8,214 bases of DNA, taken from contig JAUWBK010000044.1 of the NCBI GenBank assembly GCA_030605045.1, positions 1 through 8,214 on the forward strand, in the 5' to 3' direction. The translations under genes were made by a program, and so were the position numbers. Under the pieces are notes generated by a model. That model did not search any database, was not told where the DNA came from, and was given only the letters and a program-made list of their open reading frames with translations. Shown here one piece after another: positions 6,252 to 8,214 of the stretch. The DNA comes from Dehalococcoidia bacterium. GTDB taxonomy: Bacteria; Chloroflexota; Dehalococcoidia; Dehalococcoidales; RBG-16-60-22. Every line of letters starts with the position of its first letter. The stretch's first letter is position 1.

Positions 6252-7658
6252 ATGGAAGAAAAAGATATTGTCATCATTGGTGGTGGGCCAGCGGGCTATG
6301 TCGCCGCGATAAGGGCGGCACAGCTTGGCGGTAAGGTCACCCTAATTGAAAAGGATACTCTCGGGGGGACTTGCCTCAATCGGGGATGTATTCCTTCAAA
6401 ATCCCTGCTGCATAGCGTGGAACTCTTCCACTCAATAAAAAATGCCGAGCAATATGGCATAAAGGCAACGGATGTCAGCATTAACCTAGCTAAAATGCAG
6501 GCTAATAAGAACAAAGTAGTATCAACGCTTGTCGCCGGTGTGCAGAGCCTTTTGGTCGGGAATAAAGTTGAAGTTATCAAAGGACGAGCCAAGCTGACCC
6601 CATCAAGGCAAGTAGAAATAGATACCGGACAGGAACAGAAGCAGACGATTCAGGCAAAAAAGATTATTCTGGCTACGGGCGGTAAACCAATAAGACTGCC
6701 AATTCCCGGCGCGGACAGCACCTCAGGGATAATCAATGCGGAAAGTATCCTCGACCTAGACTATATTCCGAAGAGCCTGCTGATGATTGGCGGCGGTGTC
6801 ATCGGAGTAGAGATGGCCACTATTCTGGCTAAGCTCGGCTGTAAAGTAAGCATCGTGGAGATGTTGTCCCATATCCTTCCCTTGGAAGATGCCGAGTTAA
6901 CCTCCGTCCTGGGGCGTGCCCTCAAAGAAGACGGGATTCAGTTATACGAGGGGACGAAGGTCAGTAGCATTGAAGATAGCGAGGGAGGAAAATCGGTTAC
7001 CATTTCGGATGGTGCTACGGAAAAGAAATTAGAGGCAGAGGTGGTCGCCATTGCCGTGGGTTACTGTCCAAATATAAATGAGCTTGGCTTCAATGAAGCT
7101 GGCGTGGCGACCGATAAAGGCGCAATTCAAGTGAACGAGCGTATGGAGACCAATGTGCCCAATATTTATGCCGCTGGTGATGCCATTGGTGGCATAATGC
7201 TCGCCTATGTGGCCATGGAAGAGGGGGTAATCGCCGTCGAGAATGCTCTGGGCAGAAAGTCAAGCATTGATTATCAGGCAGTTCCAAGATGCACCTTCAC
7301 TTTGCCGGAATTAGCCGGCGTCGGTCTCACCGAAGAAGAGGCAACTGCCCAGGGATACCAGATACAAGTTGGAAAATTCCCCTTCTCTGCCAATGGCATG
7401 GCTGCCATTCTGGGCGAGAGGAGAGGTTTAGTCAAGATAATCACCGAGACAAAGTATGGTCAGATATTGGGCGTCCACATCATCGGACCAAGAGCTACCG
7501 AACTCATCGCCGAAGCCACTCTGGCGATGAAGTTAGAAGCTAGCCCACAGGAAATCACCGCCACCATCCACGCCCACCCTACCCTATCTGAGGCACTTCG
7601 GGAGGCGGCGCTGGATGTTACCGGTGAAACGATACATTTCCTATCCAAAAAGAGGTAG
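6252..7658 (+). CDS. lpdA: Dihydrolipoamide dehydrogenase (E3)
   Basis: Flavoenzyme that reoxidises dihydrolipoyl groups using NAD+, or runs in reverse to reduce them. The 468 residues (from ATG 6252) match the family. The FAD-binding GGGPAG is at 10-15, the redox disulfide at C41 and C46 in GGTCLNRGCIPSK, the NAD-binding GGGVIG at 180-185, the second FAD motif AAGDA with D310, and the C-terminal dimer-interface HAHPTLSE with catalytic H442 and E447. All catalytic residues are intact. I chose the ATG because GAGGTG at 6242-6247 lies just upstream; a TTG at 6240 would place the ribosome site inside the gene. It lies between the AhpD-like gene and lipB (17 bp gap). With the E2 gene it forms the lipoyl part of a dehydrogenase complex. 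Confidence 0.96.
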   Translation: MEEKDIVIIGGGPAGYVAAIRAAQLGGKVTLIEKDTLGGTCLNRGCIPSKSLLHSVELFHSIKNAEQYGIKATDVSINLAKMQANKNKVVSTLVAGVQSLLVGNKVEVIKGRAKLTPSRQVEIDTGQEQKQTIQAKKIILATGGKPIRLPIPGADSTSGIINAESILDLDYIPKSLLMIGGGVIGVEMATILAKLGCKVSIVEMLSHILPLEDAELTSVLGRALKEDGIQLYEGTKVSSIEDSEGGKSVTISDGATEKKLEAEVVAIAVGYCPNINELGFNEAGVATDKGAIQVNERMETNVPNIYAAGDAIGGIMLAYVAMEEGVIAVENALGRKSSIDYQAVPRCTFTLPELAGVGLTEEEATAQGYQIQVGKFPFSANGMAAILGERRGLVKIITETKYGQILGVHIIGPRATELIAEATLAMKLEASPQEITATIHAHPTLSEALREAALDVTGETIHFLSKKR

Positions 7659-7675
7659 TGAGTTAGGATAAAAGG

Positions 7676-8214
7676 ATGCGGTGCGTTGTTTACCAGCTTG
7701 GACTAATTAAATATGATGACGCTTACCATCTGCAGCGAAAGCTTCTCGATGAGAGACTGGATGGTCGGATAGCCGATACACTTCTTCTTCTGGAGCATCC
7801 ACCCACCATTACCATTGGCAAATCGGGTAAGCTGGAAAACGTCCTGGCTTCTCCGGCACAACTCGCCAAGGAGGGGGTTTCTTTGGTCTTTGTCGACCGG
7901 GGAGGTGATGTCACCTACCATGGCCCCGGTCAAATAGTTGGTTACCCCATTTTTGACCTGAGGGAGCGAGGGAGAGATGCCCACCAATACCTTCACAACC
8001 TCGAGGAGGTGCTTATCAGAACGCTGAAGGACTTTTACATCAAGTCCTGCCAAGATAGCAGTCACGCTGGAGTCTGGGTAAGAGATGAAGAGATCGCCGC
8101 CATCGGACTCAGCATCAGAAAATGGATCACCATGCACGGCTTTGCCCTCAATGTCAACATCGATTTAGCCCAATTCTCACTGATAAACCCGTGTGGCTTT
8201 GACAATAGAAAAGC
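7676..8214 (+). CDS. lipB: Octanoyl-[ACP]:protein N-octanoyltransferase LipB, catalytic Lys replaced (3' end beyond window)
   Basis: Transfers octanoyl groups from ACP to lipoyl domains, the first step of de novo lipoate attachment. 179 residues are visible and the C-terminus is cut by the right edge. Family motifs include LLLEHPPTITIGKSG (about 39-53), RGGDVTYHGPGQIVGYPIFDLR (about 80-101), HGFALNVN (about 153-160) and INPCGF (171-175) with the catalytic cysteine C173. The catalytic lysine (E. coli K135, in KKICSLG) aligns with E139 in DEEIAAIG. The spacing to the cysteine is 34 residues in both proteins, so the alignment is secure. The codon is GAG, one base from AAG. The ATG at 7676 is preceded by TAGGA at 7664-7668. 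It lies 17 bp after the E3 gene, fitting supply of lipoyl groups to the E2 encoded upstream. Activity is uncertain because of the substitution. Confidence 0.92.
   Translation, partial: MRCVVYQLGLIKYDDAYHLQRKLLDERLDGRIADTLLLLEHPPTITIGKSGKLENVLASPAQLAKEGVSLVFVDRGGDVTYHGPGQIVGYPIFDLRERGRDAHQYLHNLEEVLIRTLKDFYIKSCQDSSHAGVWVRDEEIAAIGLSIRKWITMHGFALNVNIDLAQFSLINPCGFDNRK

Noticed and set aside
7703..8137. A 144-codon minus-strand open frame at the right end
   Set aside because: It overlaps the plus-strand lipB frame, which carries the full set of LipB motifs.

Overview
The window looks like a chromosomal segment of a bacterium. The markers are FtsH, a bacterial tRNA-Thr and LipB, with clear Shine-Dalgarno sites and some GTG starts. 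The mix of an endonuclease IV of archaeal flavour, a DUF2148 ferredoxin-like protein and an AcoX-type kinase suggests an anaerobe or facultative anaerobe. Chloroflexota/Dehalococcoidia-like lineages would fit, but this is inference and no phylogenetic marker here settles it. I see no mobile elements, CRISPR or phage genes.

Left arm, minus strand (1-2520). Read from right to left there is a tRNA-Thr(CGU), then an endonuclease IV-type DNA repair gene (2423-1596), then ftsH (1516 to the left edge, 3' end missing). ftsH has its own likely extended -10 promoter, and so does the tRNA.

Centre (2521-2974). This is a divergent region. It holds a good-looking rightward promoter (TTGACA, 18 nt, TATGCT), a small open frame of doubtful start and unknown function, and two short inverted repeats before the main operon.

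Right arm, plus strand (2975-8214). Six genes lie close together and probably form one operon: a DUF2148 Fe-S protein, an AcoX/NAD-kinase-like protein, a lipoyl E2 acyltransferase, an AhpD-like CxxC protein, dihydrolipoamide dehydrogenase (E3), and lipB (cut by the right edge). It resembles an acetoin/2-oxoacid dehydrogenase operon (acoX-acoA-acoB-acoC-acoL), but the E1 genes acoA/acoB are absent where they would normally lie, between acoX and the E2 gene. An AhpD-like thiol protein sits between E2 and E3.

Together, LipB could supply lipoyl groups, E2 carry them, E3 reduce them from NADH, and the CxxC protein draw electrons from them. That would be a lipoyl-based thiol redox relay, comparable in principle to the mycobacterial Lpd-DlaT-AhpD chain. 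The LipB copy has glutamate in place of the normally invariant catalytic lysine while keeping the catalytic cysteine at the expected spacing, which is the sharpest anomaly in the window.
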